Translations under genes and position numbers: made by a program
The notes under the pieces: model-generated
What the model was told of the DNA's origin: nothing
Database searches by the model: none
What the model saw: only the letters and a program-made list of their open reading frames with translations
Shown: in pieces, positions 25,856-34,006 of the stretch
How positions within the stretch are numbered: the first letter of the stretch is position 1
Layout of the letters: each line of letters opens with the position of its first letter
Source of the DNA: Polyangium mundeleinium
GTDB taxonomy: Bacteria > Myxococcota_A > Polyangia > Polyangiales > Polyangiaceae
Assembly: GCF_028369105.1 (NCBI RefSeq)
Contig: NZ_JAQNDO010000001.1
Coordinates: 10,634,501 to 10,698,500 of the forward strand
Direction of reading: 5' to 3'
Length of the DNA stretch: 64,000 nt

Positions 25856-26983
25856 TCACGGATGGAGCACGATCCCGCCGACGACCTCTGCATTCCATTT
25901 CGATCGCATCGCCTCGGCGTATTGCTCCATCGGATAATGCTTCGCGACGAGCGGCCGGATGCTGCCCTCGTTCGCCCATCGCAAGATCTGCTCGAGCCGC
26001 GGGGCGCGAATCGAGGGATCGTGCAGCGTCGAGATGGCCGCCGGGCAACCGAGCACGTCGAGGCCCTTCATCATGATGAGGTTCGTCGGGAGCACGTTGA
26101 CGTTCGGCGCGCCGCGTTGCCCCTTGCCTTTCGCCACGAAAGGCGTCGAGGCCCATCCGACGATCAGGAACCGAGCGCCAAAACGCACGCACTTCAAGCT
26201 CTCGACCGATATCTCGCCGCCGACGCCGTCGTACACGACGTCCACGCCCTCGCCGCCCGTCAATGCCTTCACGTCTGCGCGGAAGGCTCGAATGCCGCCG
26301 CCCTCGCCTTTGCAGTTGACGACGTGATCGGCGCCTTGCGCGGCCACGACGGCGAGCTTCTCGTCGGAGCGACCCGTCGCGATCACCTTCGCGCCGAGGA
26401 GCTTGGCGAGGTGCACCGCCGCAAGCCCGGTCGCGCCGGACGCGCCGTGGATGAGCACGGTCTCGCCCGCGCGGAGACGCCCGCGCGTGACGAGGCAATG
26501 GTATGCCGTCTCGTAGTTTCCGAGGAGGTTACACGCCTCGTCGAAGCCGAGCCCCTGCGGGATCCGTTGTACGGCCTCGATCGGCGCGACGGCGTACGAG
26601 GCAAACCCCCCGTATTTCTGATACGGGCCCAGGGAACGTGGACCGGCGAGCAAGCCGTCCACGAGAATGGAATCCCCCACGGCGAAACGCCCCGCCGCTG
26701 CGGCCTCCTCGCCCATCCAGGCGATGACCCCCGCATACTCGAGGCCGGGACAGTACGGCGGTTGCGCCATGTGCTGGTATTGACCGCTCGTCATCAGGAG
26801 GTCGACCCAGCCGACGGACGCGCTCTTGACGGCCACGATCACATCACGGGCCGAGAGCGTCGCGGGATCGGGCGGAGGCATGTCCACGAGCGAGGTATGG
26901 CGCTCGATGGCTTCGAGCGGGGTCTCGCCAAATTCGGCGACGACGACCTGTTTGCCGGGGGGAAGAGATGTGGCCGTTTCCAA
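25856..26983 (-). CDS. Zinc-less MDR, quinone-oxidoreductase-like
   Basis: A 375-residue medium-chain dehydrogenase/reductase. The GroES-like half carries PPYCPGLEYAGVIAWMG and the Rossmann half carries VLIHGASGATGLAAVHLAKLLGAKVIATG, the quinone oxidoreductase type glycine motif; no structural zinc Cys cluster is visible. NADPH-dependent reduction of quinones or enoyl compounds is the usual activity. I place the start at TTG 26983 because GAGG lies six bases upstream and the frame further up overlaps the previous gene; the 20-base gap then gives a normal operon spacing to the nucleoside-hydrolase-like gene. Confidence 0.87.
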   Translation of the reverse strand: METATSLPPGKQVVVAEFGETPLEAIERHTSLVDMPPPDPATLSARDVIVAVKSASVGWVDLLMTSGQYQHMAQPPYCPGLEYAGVIAWMGEEAAAAGRFAVGDSILVDGLLAGPRSLGPYQKYGGFASYAVAPIEAVQRIPQGLGFDEACNLLGNYETAYHCLVTRGRLRAGETVLIHGASGATGLAAVHLAKLLGAKVIATGRSDEKLAVVAAQGADHVVNCKGEGGGIRAFRADVKALTGGEGVDVVYDGVGGEISVESLKCVRFGARFLIVGWASTPFVAKGKGQRGAPNVNVLPTNLIMMKGLDVLGCPAAISTLHDPSIRAPRLEQILRWANEGSIRPLVAKHYPMEQYAEAMRSKWNAEVVGGIVLHP

Positions 26984-27003
26984 AAGATACCTCGATGCGT
27001 GGT

Positions 27004-27990
27004 TCACCCGACCGGCAGGGCGGTCAGGGTTCGGAGGAATTTCTCCCGATCGTATCCGATGATGATCCACACGCCCGACCCCGGAGCGAGCCGGGAGCCC
27101 CAGGCGCCTTTCTCACGATACAGCTCGACCTCGGCCCACGCGCCGATCGAGGGATCGATCGCGCAGCAGGCCGCCAAAGGATCATGGAACGCCTTGCCCC
27201 CCATGGCCTCCGGCGCCGATTCTTCGACCTCGGGCGGCGAAGAGCGGTTTTGTCGCTTTTCCCCCTTTTTCTCCAGATAGACGTCCATCCCTTGCCAGAT
27301 CAGGCGGAGCGATTGGCTCTTGTCCTTCAACCCCTCGATCCGAGCATGCATTTCGTGGTCGTAAATCACCCCGTGGCAAACGTTCTTGGAGACGAACCTG
27401 CGGCTCCCGATCCCAGGGTATCGCAGCGCCTCCAGCGCGGATTTTGGATCCCCATTGAGGTTGAAGGTCGGACAGGTGACCATCCCACGAAATTTCGGGA
27501 GCTGGCGCTCGGGCGGAACGACGCCCTCGCCGGCGAAGCCCCCTTGGACGACGAGGCGTCCCACCTGGAAGCCGGGGAGCTTCATGGCGCCGCCCAGGTT
27601 CTTGAGCGGGGCGCCGGTGATCAAGGTGGTCGATGCGTCGCAGACGGCGCGCAAGACCTCCGGCCCGGGCGCGGCGTCTCGCGAGGGCGGGATCTCGCCG
27701 TAGGCCTTGTAATGCCAGGAAGAAACACACACGCCTCGTGGCCCGTGCCGCCCCTCCCCCGGGCCCGTGCCTTCCCGGACCGATTTCGGTTGGTGGTCGA
27801 GGTTGTACGCCCCCACCGGGATGTCCCTGCCAAACCAGCGGAGGGCCTGGCGCACCACCCCCACCTGATCGGGTGTGCCCGGCGTAATGGTCACCGCCTT
27901 GAGGTTGACCTCGGGGTGGCCGAGCAGGAGGAGCAGCGTGAGAAAATCATCCGGATCCCCCGTCTCCATGTCCCAGACGACGTCGAGCAT
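27004..27990 (-). CDS. Nucleoside hydrolase-like (IunH superfamily) protein with altered metal motif
   Basis: A 328-residue protein. The N-terminus MLDVVWDMETGDPDDFLTLL is in the position of the DxDxxxDD calcium site of nucleoside hydrolases but reads D7-x-E9-x-G-x-x-D14-D15, one residue longer and with Glu for the second Asp. PEVNLKAVTITPGTPDQVGVVRQAL and the C-terminal HDPLAACCAIDP, matching the HDPLA motif, support the family. It may hydrolyse a ribonucleoside or a related glycoside; no signal peptide is seen. Start ATG 27990 is preceded by GGAAGGA. It is probably co-transcribed with the MDR gene. Upstream sequence 27991-28158 has no gene. Confidence 0.85.
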   Translation of the reverse strand: MLDVVWDMETGDPDDFLTLLLLLGHPEVNLKAVTITPGTPDQVGVVRQALRWFGRDIPVGAYNLDHQPKSVREGTGPGEGRHGPRGVCVSSWHYKAYGEIPPSRDAAPGPEVLRAVCDASTTLITGAPLKNLGGAMKLPGFQVGRLVVQGGFAGEGVVPPERQLPKFRGMVTCPTFNLNGDPKSALEALRYPGIGSRRFVSKNVCHGVIYDHEMHARIEGLKDKSQSLRLIWQGMDVYLEKKGEKRQNRSSPPEVEESAPEAMGGKAFHDPLAACCAIDPSIGAWAEVELYREKGAWGSRLAPGSGVWIIIGYDREKFLRTLTALPVG

Positions 27991-28158
27991 GTTCCTTCCG
28001 GTCCCGCGGGGTGTCTTGGTTCGATAGGCGCCGTCGGAGGGGGCACACGCGGCGCCCCCCCCGAAAGGGTCAGCGCCCAAAGCCGCAGCCACGCTGAATC
28101 CGCGATGGCCCGATTCCCCATGGATGGACGACAACAGAGGAACGGTGCTCTGTCAAGC

Positions 28159-28199
28159 TCGCGAGGCGCATGACGTCGACGACATCGTGCGCCTCGCGA
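28159..28199. repeat. Inverted repeat with perfect 12-bp arms
   Basis: TCGCGAGGCGCA (28159-28170) and TGCGCCTCGCGA (28188-28199) are perfect complements separated by 17 bases. The hairpin lies just after the end of the subtilase remnant (minus strand) and before the start of the nucleoside-hydrolase-like gene. It has no T-run on either side, so it is not a typical intrinsic terminator; it could still end transcription of the remnant or be an operator. Confidence 0.6.
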
Positions 28200-28242
28200 C
28201 CCTCCGCTCTGGCCCCAGCAGCGCGGGGAATCCAGCGCGCGC

Positions 28243-28670
28243 TCACCACCCGACGAAGGAAACCTTCAAGGTCTCCCACGGGCCGATCGACGAGCGGTTT
28301 GCGTTCACCTCGCCCCCACCACCGTTTTCGGCCGCGACGTACTTGCCGTTCGAGCTCTGGAGGGCGATGCTATCACCGCTGTGGATGACGCCCGAACCGC
28401 CGATCTTCCAGATACGGAACGTCTCCCAGGCGCCAGGGCTCGTGCGGTTGGCTTCCAGCGTGCTGCCGCCGCCGTCCTCGGCCACCATGTACCTCCCATT
28501 GCTGGCCTGCAGCGAGATGAAATCGCCGCTCTCCAACGACCCGCCATTGTTGTCGACGTGCGGGCTCGCCATGGACGTGCCGTTCTTGCTCGCCGTGTCG
28601 CTGTCGCCGGTATGGTAGGCCGACGTGATGCCCGATCCGGGGGCGAACAAGTCGAGGCGACGCCCCGACG
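28243..28670 (-). pseudogene. Remnant of a secreted subtilase with fascin-like repeats
   Basis: In one open minus-strand frame the sequence reads LDLFAPGSGITSAYHTGDSD, then NGTSMASPHV, the catalytic-serine block of S8 subtilases, and jumps directly to two fascin-like (beta-trefoil) repeats: GDFISLQASNGRYMVAEDGG and GDSIALQSSNGKYVAAENGG, ending in a stop at 28243. The Asp and His catalytic regions, the signal peptide and the rest of the protease domain are missing. The AGAAALYL-type segment that normally follows SMASPHV is also absent, so there is an internal deletion as well as truncation. The upstream frame is not homologous to anything I recognise. It is a decayed gene rather than a functional small protein. 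Confidence 0.8.
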
Positions 28671-28735
28671 GCCGCTGAAGCGCCCTCTTCCGCCAGACGC
28701 GACGCTGCGCTATCACGATCACGGAGCCTTGCCCC

Positions 28736-29557
28736 ATGCCCACGCCGAACACCGCGGATGCAAGTTCCAGCATCTTCGCGCTTCCGCCCCCCGATCTCTC
28801 GACGCAGATCGACCTTTGCTGGGCGACGAAAAGCAGCGGCGGCTCGGGCACGACGTTCCACGAGTTGTTCCCCGACGCTGGAGCACACCTCATCTTCCGC
28901 CATTCTCCCGCCGGCTGTCGAATGGTGCTGATCGGGCCCGCCACCGAGCGCGCCACCACCGAGCGCGTCGCCGGCGGCGAGTACCTCGGCATCCGCTTCC
29001 GGGCCGGCCAGGCACCGCGCTTCGCGGACGTTCGCTCCTCGGAGCTCACCGACGGATGCGTCGAGGTGACGAAGATCCGAGGCATCCCGATCGAATCCCT
29101 GGCCGAGCGATTGCGCGCGCTCCCGGACCTCGACTCGCGACAACGCGCGTTTGCGAATCTGGTCCGGGACGCCGCGTCGCCGCTCGTCACGGATGCACGC
29201 TGCCGCAGGGCCACGCTCCTCCTCGAAGCGCACGGAGGTCAGCTCCGGGTCGACGCGCTTGCGGACGAGCTCGGTCTCCACACGCGCAGCCTGGAGCGCC
29301 TCTTCCTCGATCAGTTTGGAATGACGCCCAAGCGGATGGCCCGGCTCGTCCGCCTCCGCAACGTCCTCGGCGCGCTGCACACCGGCACCTTCGCGACGCT
29401 CGCCGAGCTCGCCCAGGCATGCGGCTACGCGGACCAGCCGCACTTGATCCGGGACTTCAAGACGCTGACCGATCGCCTCCCCGGCGAAAAAGGCGCGCAC
29501 CGGAGCCGGCAGCTCACACGCGCCGACACGCGGATCGTCCACCGGTATCGTCCGTAG
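28736..29557 (+). CDS. AraC family transcriptional regulator
   Basis: A 273-residue regulator. The N-terminal sensor part includes FHELFPDAGAHLIFRHSPAG and GEYLGIRFRAGQAPRF, as in AraC proteins with the DUF6597-type domain. The C-terminal helix-turn-helix pair is clear: LRVDALADELGLHTRSLERLF, FGMTPKRMARLVRLRNVL, then LAELAQACGYADQPHLIRDF. It probably senses a small molecule and may control the alpha/beta hydrolase gene 93 bases downstream. Start ATG 28736 has GGAG eleven bases upstream. Short gap 28671-28735 separates it from the divergent subtilase remnant. Confidence 0.9.
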   Translation: MPTPNTADASSSIFALPPPDLSTQIDLCWATKSSGGSGTTFHELFPDAGAHLIFRHSPAGCRMVLIGPATERATTERVAGGEYLGIRFRAGQAPRFADVRSSELTDGCVEVTKIRGIPIESLAERLRALPDLDSRQRAFANLVRDAASPLVTDARCRRATLLLEAHGGQLRVDALADELGLHTRSLERLFLDQFGMTPKRMARLVRLRNVLGALHTGTFATLAELAQACGYADQPHLIRDFKTLTDRLPGEKGAHRSRQLTRADTRIVHRYRP

Positions 29558-29650
29558 CCCTCCGCAGGCTCGCGCGGCGTGTCGCATTTTTACAATACGG
29601 CCCGCCGCACGCGCGCTAGGAAGGGGCGACCCTCTCGGAAGGAGACCCCC

Positions 29651-30565
29651 ATGCAAGCTTCGAAGGAACGAGCGCCGTCGAAGGGAGCGGCAACGCTGTC
29701 GGGCGATTCACGCCCGGTGGTGGTGAGGACGCGGCGCGGCGACGTCGAATGCGCCTTTCTCGGCGATGGCCCTCCGGTGCTCGCGCTCCACGGCGCAATG
29801 GGCGGCCACGATCAGGCGCTGCTCCTCGCGCGCACCGCGGGTGTTCCGGGCTTCCGATATGTCGCGCCCTCTCGCCCCGGTTACCTCGGAACACGCCTCT
29901 CGCTCGGGCGAACGCCCGCAGAGCAGGCCGATCTCTACCGCGATCTCCTCGATGCGCTCGAAATCGAACGGGCAGCCGTGATGGCCATCTCCGGCGGCGG
30001 CCCGTCCGCGCTCCAGTTTGCCCTCAGCCATCCGGATCGCTGCTGGGGACTCGTCATCGTTTCGTCCGTCTGCACCCGCGTCGAGACGCGATTGCCGCTC
30101 GCGTGGTACCTCATGCGGGTCACCGCGCGCTGCGGCCCGCTCGTCGCCGCCATGCGGAGAAAGGCCGAGCAGGATCCAGAGCGATCGGCGCGCCGCTCGA
30201 TTCCGGATCCAATCGTACGCGCCCGCACGCTCGGCGATCCCGAGGTGGGCCCGCTCTTGCGCGAGCTGCAGCTCAGCACGTTCGATCGAATGCCGCTCCG
30301 ACTCCAGGGCACGGAGAACGACGTCGCCGTGACGCGCCGCGATCAAGGGTTTGCCCTGGAACGAATCACGGCGCCGCTCCTCGTCGTGCACGGGACGAAC
30401 GACCGAGCGGCGCCCTTTGCGCAAGCGCAAATCCTCGCGGCCCGCGTTCCCGGGGCCGAGCTCCTCGCCATCGAGAATGGCGAGCACGTGAGCATTTTTA
30501 CCGATCGTGAAAGGGTCCGGGCGCGCGTGGGGCCTTTTCTCCACGCACACGCGCCCGCGGAATAG
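29651..30565 (+). CDS. Alpha/beta hydrolase
   Basis: A 304-residue alpha/beta-fold hydrolase. The oxyanion region is VLALHGAMGGHDQALLL, the nucleophile elbow AISGGGPSALQFALSHPDRC (GxSxG as I-S-G-G-G), the acid in VVHGTNDRAAPF and the catalytic His in ENGEHVSIF. No signal peptide, so cytoplasmic. Ester, lactone or epoxide substrates are all possible. ATG 29651 is supported by AAGGAGA six bases upstream; the frame is open to 29579 but that part lacks homology. The neighbouring AraC regulator may control it. Confidence 0.9.
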   Translation: MQASKERAPSKGAATLSGDSRPVVVRTRRGDVECAFLGDGPPVLALHGAMGGHDQALLLARTAGVPGFRYVAPSRPGYLGTRLSLGRTPAEQADLYRDLLDALEIERAAVMAISGGGPSALQFALSHPDRCWGLVIVSSVCTRVETRLPLAWYLMRVTARCGPLVAAMRRKAEQDPERSARRSIPDPIVRARTLGDPEVGPLLRELQLSTFDRMPLRLQGTENDVAVTRRDQGFALERITAPLLVVHGTNDRAAPFAQAQILAARVPGAELLAIENGEHVSIFTDRERVRARVGPFLHAHAPAE

Positions 30566-30580
30566 GCGACGCGGCCTTCC

Positions 30581-31444
30581 TCATGAACGGGCGAGCGCCT
30601 GAATCACCTCGTCGATGGGCGTTTTTCCCTCGACCAGGCGGTCGCCCCGCGGGGCAATGGCGCCGCTCGCGAAGCCGCGGTACATCTCGGCGAAGATCTC
30701 GGCGTGGTGCTGCGACGCCCCTCCTTGCACGAGCGTGCTCACATGAGCATCCTGCGGAATATCGACCACCTGGAGGGTCTTCCCGAGCGCAGCCCCGAGT
30801 TTCTCGGCGACCTGCCGCACCGAATACGCGGGGCCGTGCAAATCGATGTTCTCGTTCTTCTGCCCGTCTTCGAGGAGCGAGGAGGCAGCGAGCGCGCCGA
30901 TGTCCTTGGTGGCGATCTGCGGGAGGGGATAGTCTGCCGATGGCGTGAAGTTCGGAAAGATCCCAGCGTTCCGCGCCGGCGCGAGTGAGTTGGCGACGTT
31001 CTCCTGGAAATACCCCGCGCGAATCGCGGTGAGCGTGGTGCCCGTCACGCGGAGCGCATTCTCCAGGTAATGAAGGCCTTTGATGGGCCCCGTGCCGTCC
31101 GGCAGATCCGCGCCCACGGAGGAGAGAAGGACGACATGCGGGACGCCGCTCGCCTTCACCGCAGCGGCGATGCCATCCGCGGTCTCACGCTGGTAGGCAT
31201 AAAAATCAGGCGCTGCAAAGTTCGGAGGCAGGAGCACGAAGAAGCCTCGCGCGCCCGCGAGCGCGGCGGCGAGCGCGTCCTTGTCCCCGAGCGCGACGAC
31301 CGCGACCTCGGCGCCCTTCTTGGACCATTCGGCGCCCTTGGCCGCGTCGCGCACGAGGACCTTGACCTTTTGCCCTTTGGCCAGGAGCTCTGCCGCGACG
31401 ACCGAACCGACGTTACCCGTCACGCCTGCGACCACGAAAAACAT
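30581..31444 (-). CDS. NmrA-like NAD(P)-binding protein (QorB/atypical SDR)
   Basis: A 287-residue atypical SDR. The N-terminal FFVVAGVTGNVGSVVAAELL supplies the GxxGxxG dinucleotide motif; RGFFVLLPPNF, VPHVVLLSSVGAD and IRAGYFQENV match the NmrA/QorB group. Members are NADPH-dependent quinone reductases or redox sensors; the activity here is not determined. Start ATG 31444 is preceded by AAAGGAG with six-base spacing, so the 12-residue longer frame is rejected. It is convergent with the alpha/beta hydrolase gene, 15 bases apart. Confidence 0.9.
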   Translation of the reverse strand: MFFVVAGVTGNVGSVVAAELLAKGQKVKVLVRDAAKGAEWSKKGAEVAVVALGDKDALAAALAGARGFFVLLPPNFAAPDFYAYQRETADGIAAAVKASGVPHVVLLSSVGADLPDGTGPIKGLHYLENALRVTGTTLTAIRAGYFQENVANSLAPARNAGIFPNFTPSADYPLPQIATKDIGALAASSLLEDGQKNENIDLHGPAYSVRQVAEKLGAALGKTLQVVDIPQDAHVSTLVQGGASQHHAEIFAEMYRGFASGAIAPRGDRLVEGKTPIDEVIQALARS

Positions 31445-31760
31445 GCTGGACTCCTTTCGACGCCCCCATCCCGAAATCACGTCTCATATAACGGACACAC
31501 ATCCGCCATGCAAGACATTTCGAAAGAGGGCTCACCACACGGCCGGCCGGGGCCCTCGACGCATGAGCCGGTCGCTTGACCGGGGCGACTGGGCTTGATG
31601 TACTCTCCGGGCCGCAATCTCGCGTCGCGGCCCGTATTCGACCGCTCCAGCGCCGCGCTGGTACGCATTTCTCGGAAGCTCGTCCGCCACCTGCGTCATG
31701 CATTTTCGTCCCTGCCTGGCCCTTGCGTGATTGTGAGACAAACGGAGCCAGGACGAATCG
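31445..31760. other. 316-base intergenic region with a possible promoter
   Basis: Divergent region between the NmrA-like gene and the gene at 31761. No credible coding frame. Besides the promoter-like pair at 31576-31604 it contains an inverted repeat CGGGCCGC (31608-31615) / GCGGCCCG (31627-31634) just downstream of the predicted transcription start, which could be an operator or leader hairpin. Confidence 0.5.
31576..31604 (+). promoter_or_regulatory. Sigma-70-like promoter candidate
   Basis: TTGACC (31576-31581), a 17-base spacer and TGTACT (31599-31604) form a plausible housekeeping -35/-10 pair, about 155 bases upstream of the start at 31761. The -35 matches five of six consensus positions and the -10 four of six. 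An inverted repeat follows within a few bases. Confidence 0.4.
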
Positions 31761-32381
31761 ATGACAAAGGAAGCCGCGCTCGAACGTACCATGAACCCAG
31801 CCGAACATCGCGCCTCGGACCTCGACCCCTCCCGCACGCTCGCCACGCTCCACGCCGAGGACGAGCGCGAGCACGCCGCCGTCCCCCCGGTCGATACACC
31901 CGACTACCGCGCGCTCCGAGAACGCGACCGCGCCCGCCGTGCGCAGGCAGAATCAGCGCTCACCCTCTTGCAGGAGCGCGGAGGTGCCTCGGCCGAGGAC
32001 CTGTTTCACGCCGCGTGGTTGTTCAACCATGGAGATCACCCCGACGAGGCGCGGCGTGCGCACGAACTCGCGCGTGAAGCGGCCGGGCGAGGTTTTCGGC
32101 CGGCGCGCTGGCTCGCCGCCGCGGCCTACGACCGATGGTGCATGTACCAGGGTCGGCCGCAAAAATACGGGACGCAGTTCGTCCCCGATGGCGAATGTCA
32201 TCGTCTTTGGGACACGGACCCGACGACGACCGACGCGGAGCGCGCTGCATGGGATGTGCCGCCGCTCGCCGCACAGCTCCTCCGCGCGGAAGAAATGACC
32301 CGCACGGAGCCGCAGCCGCCCATGACCGATGCACCGGCGTGGCTGAAGGCGGCGCTCTCCCGCTGGGGAAAATCCGGTTGA
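31761..32381 (+). CDS. DUF6624-like protein of unknown function
   Basis: A 206-residue cytoplasmic, helical protein. The recognisable core is DLFHAAWLFNHGDHPDEARRAHELAREA, RWLAAAAYDRWCMYQGRPQKYGTQF; the GxPQxYGTQ block is characteristic of DUF6624-type proteins. No enzymatic motif, signal or membrane segment is seen. Start ATG 31761 has AGGA eight bases upstream; ATG 31791 is possible. It stands alone between a long divergent region and a STAS-like gene 36 bases downstream, which may be on the same transcript. Confidence 0.75.
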   Translation: MTKEAALERTMNPAEHRASDLDPSRTLATLHAEDEREHAAVPPVDTPDYRALRERDRARRAQAESALTLLQERGGASAEDLFHAAWLFNHGDHPDEARRAHELAREAAGRGFRPARWLAAAAYDRWCMYQGRPQKYGTQFVPDGECHRLWDTDPTTTDAERAAWDVPPLAAQLLRAEEMTRTEPQPPMTDAPAWLKAALSRWGKSG

Positions 32382-32417
32382 GGGGGCGCCTTCGTTCGCG
32401 GTATCCTCGGATGCCCA

Positions 32418-32870
32418 TTGCCGCATCCTCGGAGTCCTGACGAATTGGAGCCTCCCGCCCTACGCATACCGACGAGTCACCCGGACGTCTGGATCGAACC
32501 CCCCGATCTCCTGCACGTCACGATGCGGGGCACCCTCGACGTGGCGGAGGCGATGCCCCTCCTCGCCGCGCAACTCGCGGCCGGCGGGACGTGGCCGCAT
32601 GCCATCGTGCTTTGTGATGTCTCCGGCCTGGAGTGGATGTCGATGGCGGCTCGCCGCCAATTCGCCGAAACCCGGAATGTGGGACCTCCGCGGGCCATCG
32701 TCGTGATTGGGGCCAATGCGATGTTACGAAGCCTCGCCGATCTCCTTTTTCGCGCGGTTCAGGCGCTCCGCCCTGCGCACCCGAGCCCCACCCGCTTCGT
32801 GCGTGACCTCGCCGAGGCACGCGCCGCCGTCCCCGAGCTCCGCCGCATGCTCAGCGCTCATTCCGATTGA
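32418..32870 (+). CDS. STAS/SpoIIAA-like protein
   Basis: A 150-residue alpha/beta protein resembling SpoIIAA/STAS-like regulators: VWIEPPDLLHVTMRGTLDV, VLCDVSGLEWMSMAARRQFA, then AIVVIGANAMLRSLADLLFRA and a C-terminal amphipathic helix. It aligns along its length with the protein at 41379-41792, so the two are paralogs. No conserved phosphorylatable serine as in classical anti-anti-sigma factors is evident. The start is TTG 32418 or TTG 32445; neither has a strong ribosome-binding site. It converges on the next gene with a 13-base overlap. Confidence 0.7.
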   Translation: MPHPRSPDELEPPALRIPTSHPDVWIEPPDLLHVTMRGTLDVAEAMPLLAAQLAAGGTWPHAIVLCDVSGLEWMSMAARRQFAETRNVGPPRAIVVIGANAMLRSLADLLFRAVQALRPAHPSPTRFVRDLAEARAAVPELRRMLSAHSD

Positions 32871-33355
32871 TCCTCGGCCGCCCGCGCGCACGCGGCTTCG
32901 TCCGTCGAGGCCGATAACCAGCTCGTCAGACATCGATCCGCATCGTCCCCGCGGACGATCCGCGCGCCGCCCTTGTGCGCCTCCTCGCCGCGGGCCTTTC
33001 GAATCAACGAAAGCCGCTCCGGCTCGTTGCCGCCCTCCGCGCAGACCAGACTGAGCACCTCGGGTTCGAGCCCGATCACGGATCGATAACTCGCATCGTG
33101 CTCCGCATCGGTCGTCTCGCCGTCGCCCGGCACGTCCTCCGCGGCGAGCCGCATCCCGGAGCTCCCGTAGAGCCGCAGGTTTCGCTCGGGTTTTCCGTGA
33201 CAATCGAGGGTCGCGCACCGGTACTCCAGCGCGCCGCCGACGCTCGGATACGTGGCACGGCTCGGGACGAGCAAGACATCCGTCGGCTCGGCTTCGGGGG
33301 CGCAGGCGACGGCGAGCGCGGGGAGCACGAGCTGGAACAACGAGCGCAGGAGCAT
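32858..33355 (-). CDS. Secreted lipoprotein with a CxxxxCH haem-type motif
   Basis: A 165-residue exported protein: signal MLLRSLFQLVLPALAVAC gives a lipoprotein Cys18. The mature part contains YRCATLDCHGKPERNLRLYG, a CxxxxCH sequence; CxxxxCH sites are known in Geobacter-type multihaem proteins and are common in myxobacterial surface proteins. Further Cys occur near LSLVCAEGG and DADRCLTSW. Haem binding is inferred. Start ATG 33355 lies six bases after the stop of the upstream CxxCH lipoprotein, so the two are one operon, probably working together in electron transfer. Confidence 0.78.
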   Translation of the reverse strand: MLLRSLFQLVLPALAVACAPEAEPTDVLLVPSRATYPSVGGALEYRCATLDCHGKPERNLRLYGSSGMRLAAEDVPGDGETTDAEHDASYRSVIGLEPEVLSLVCAEGGNEPERLSLIRKARGEEAHKGGARIVRGDDADRCLTSWLSASTDEAACARAAEDQSE

Positions 33356-33360
33356 TCGTC

Positions 33361-33918
33361 TCACGGACAACGGTCCTCCAGGGTCGCGGCGACAGAAAGC
33401 AAAAAGACGCGGCCGGCGGAACGTGGACCAGGGGCGTTGGTATGGCAGGTCGCGCACGAACCTTCGACGTTCACCGGCGATTCCATTTCCTGACGAAACC
33501 CATCACGCTCGATCGCCACCTGCATCGGATATTCGGGTGTGAAATCGCCGGGCCTCACGAAAAAATTCCCGGCGCAGTTCGTGGCTGTCACGTAGGCCGT
33601 CCCGCGCGCGTCGACGAGACGCACGAGCACATCGGGGATCGGCTTCGTCGCATCGGCGCGCTCGTAGATCGTCCCGGCGACGGTGAGCTCGGTGGCCTCG
33701 ACGCCGTCGTGGCAAACGAGGCACGGTTGTCCGGGTCGGTGCAAGGGGCCGAGAGGAATGGCTGGTGACTCGGGCCCAAGATCGGCAATGGCGCCCTCCT
33801 GGAGCGGGTTCGTGCATCCCACACCCGCAATCCAAAGAAAGACCCCCGCGAATTGCACCGCGGAGGACCAGCGAGGGCCCGACCTTCGTGGAGCAGGCTT
33901 CTGCGTCAGCGTCGACAC
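33361..33918 (-). CDS. Lipoprotein with two CxxCH haem c motifs around an Ig-like domain
   Basis: A 185-residue exported protein. The signal ends LWIAGVGC (lipoprotein Cys), then PCLVCHDG and SCATCHTN, two classical CxxCH haem-attachment motifs, flank a carboxypeptidase-regulatory-like domain (TVAGTIYERADATKPIPDVLVRL through DGFRQEME). It is probably a di-haem c-type cytochrome held at a membrane surface. Start GTG 33918 has AGAGGA nine bases upstream and begins the signal peptide. It heads the two-gene minus-strand operon and is divergent from the DUF2271 gene, sharing an 88-base control region. Confidence 0.82.
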   Translation of the reverse strand: MSTLTQKPAPRRSGPRWSSAVQFAGVFLWIAGVGCTNPLQEGAIADLGPESPAIPLGPLHRPGQPCLVCHDGVEATELTVAGTIYERADATKPIPDVLVRLVDARGTAYVTATNCAGNFFVRPGDFTPEYPMQVAIERDGFRQEMESPVNVEGSCATCHTNAPGPRSAGRVFLLSVAATLEDRCP

Positions 33919-34006
33919 GAACAACTTTCCTCTTGTCTCCAGGGCGTGATCTCTTCTAAGCTGCAGATGAAAGTAAAAATCAACATCAACAGGGTACCCG
34001 GCGCCG

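Noticed and set aside
28671-29214. Extension of the subtilase frame towards 29214 as a larger gene.
   Set aside because: Upstream of the LDLFAPG block the frame is antisense to the AraC regulator and shows no protease homology.
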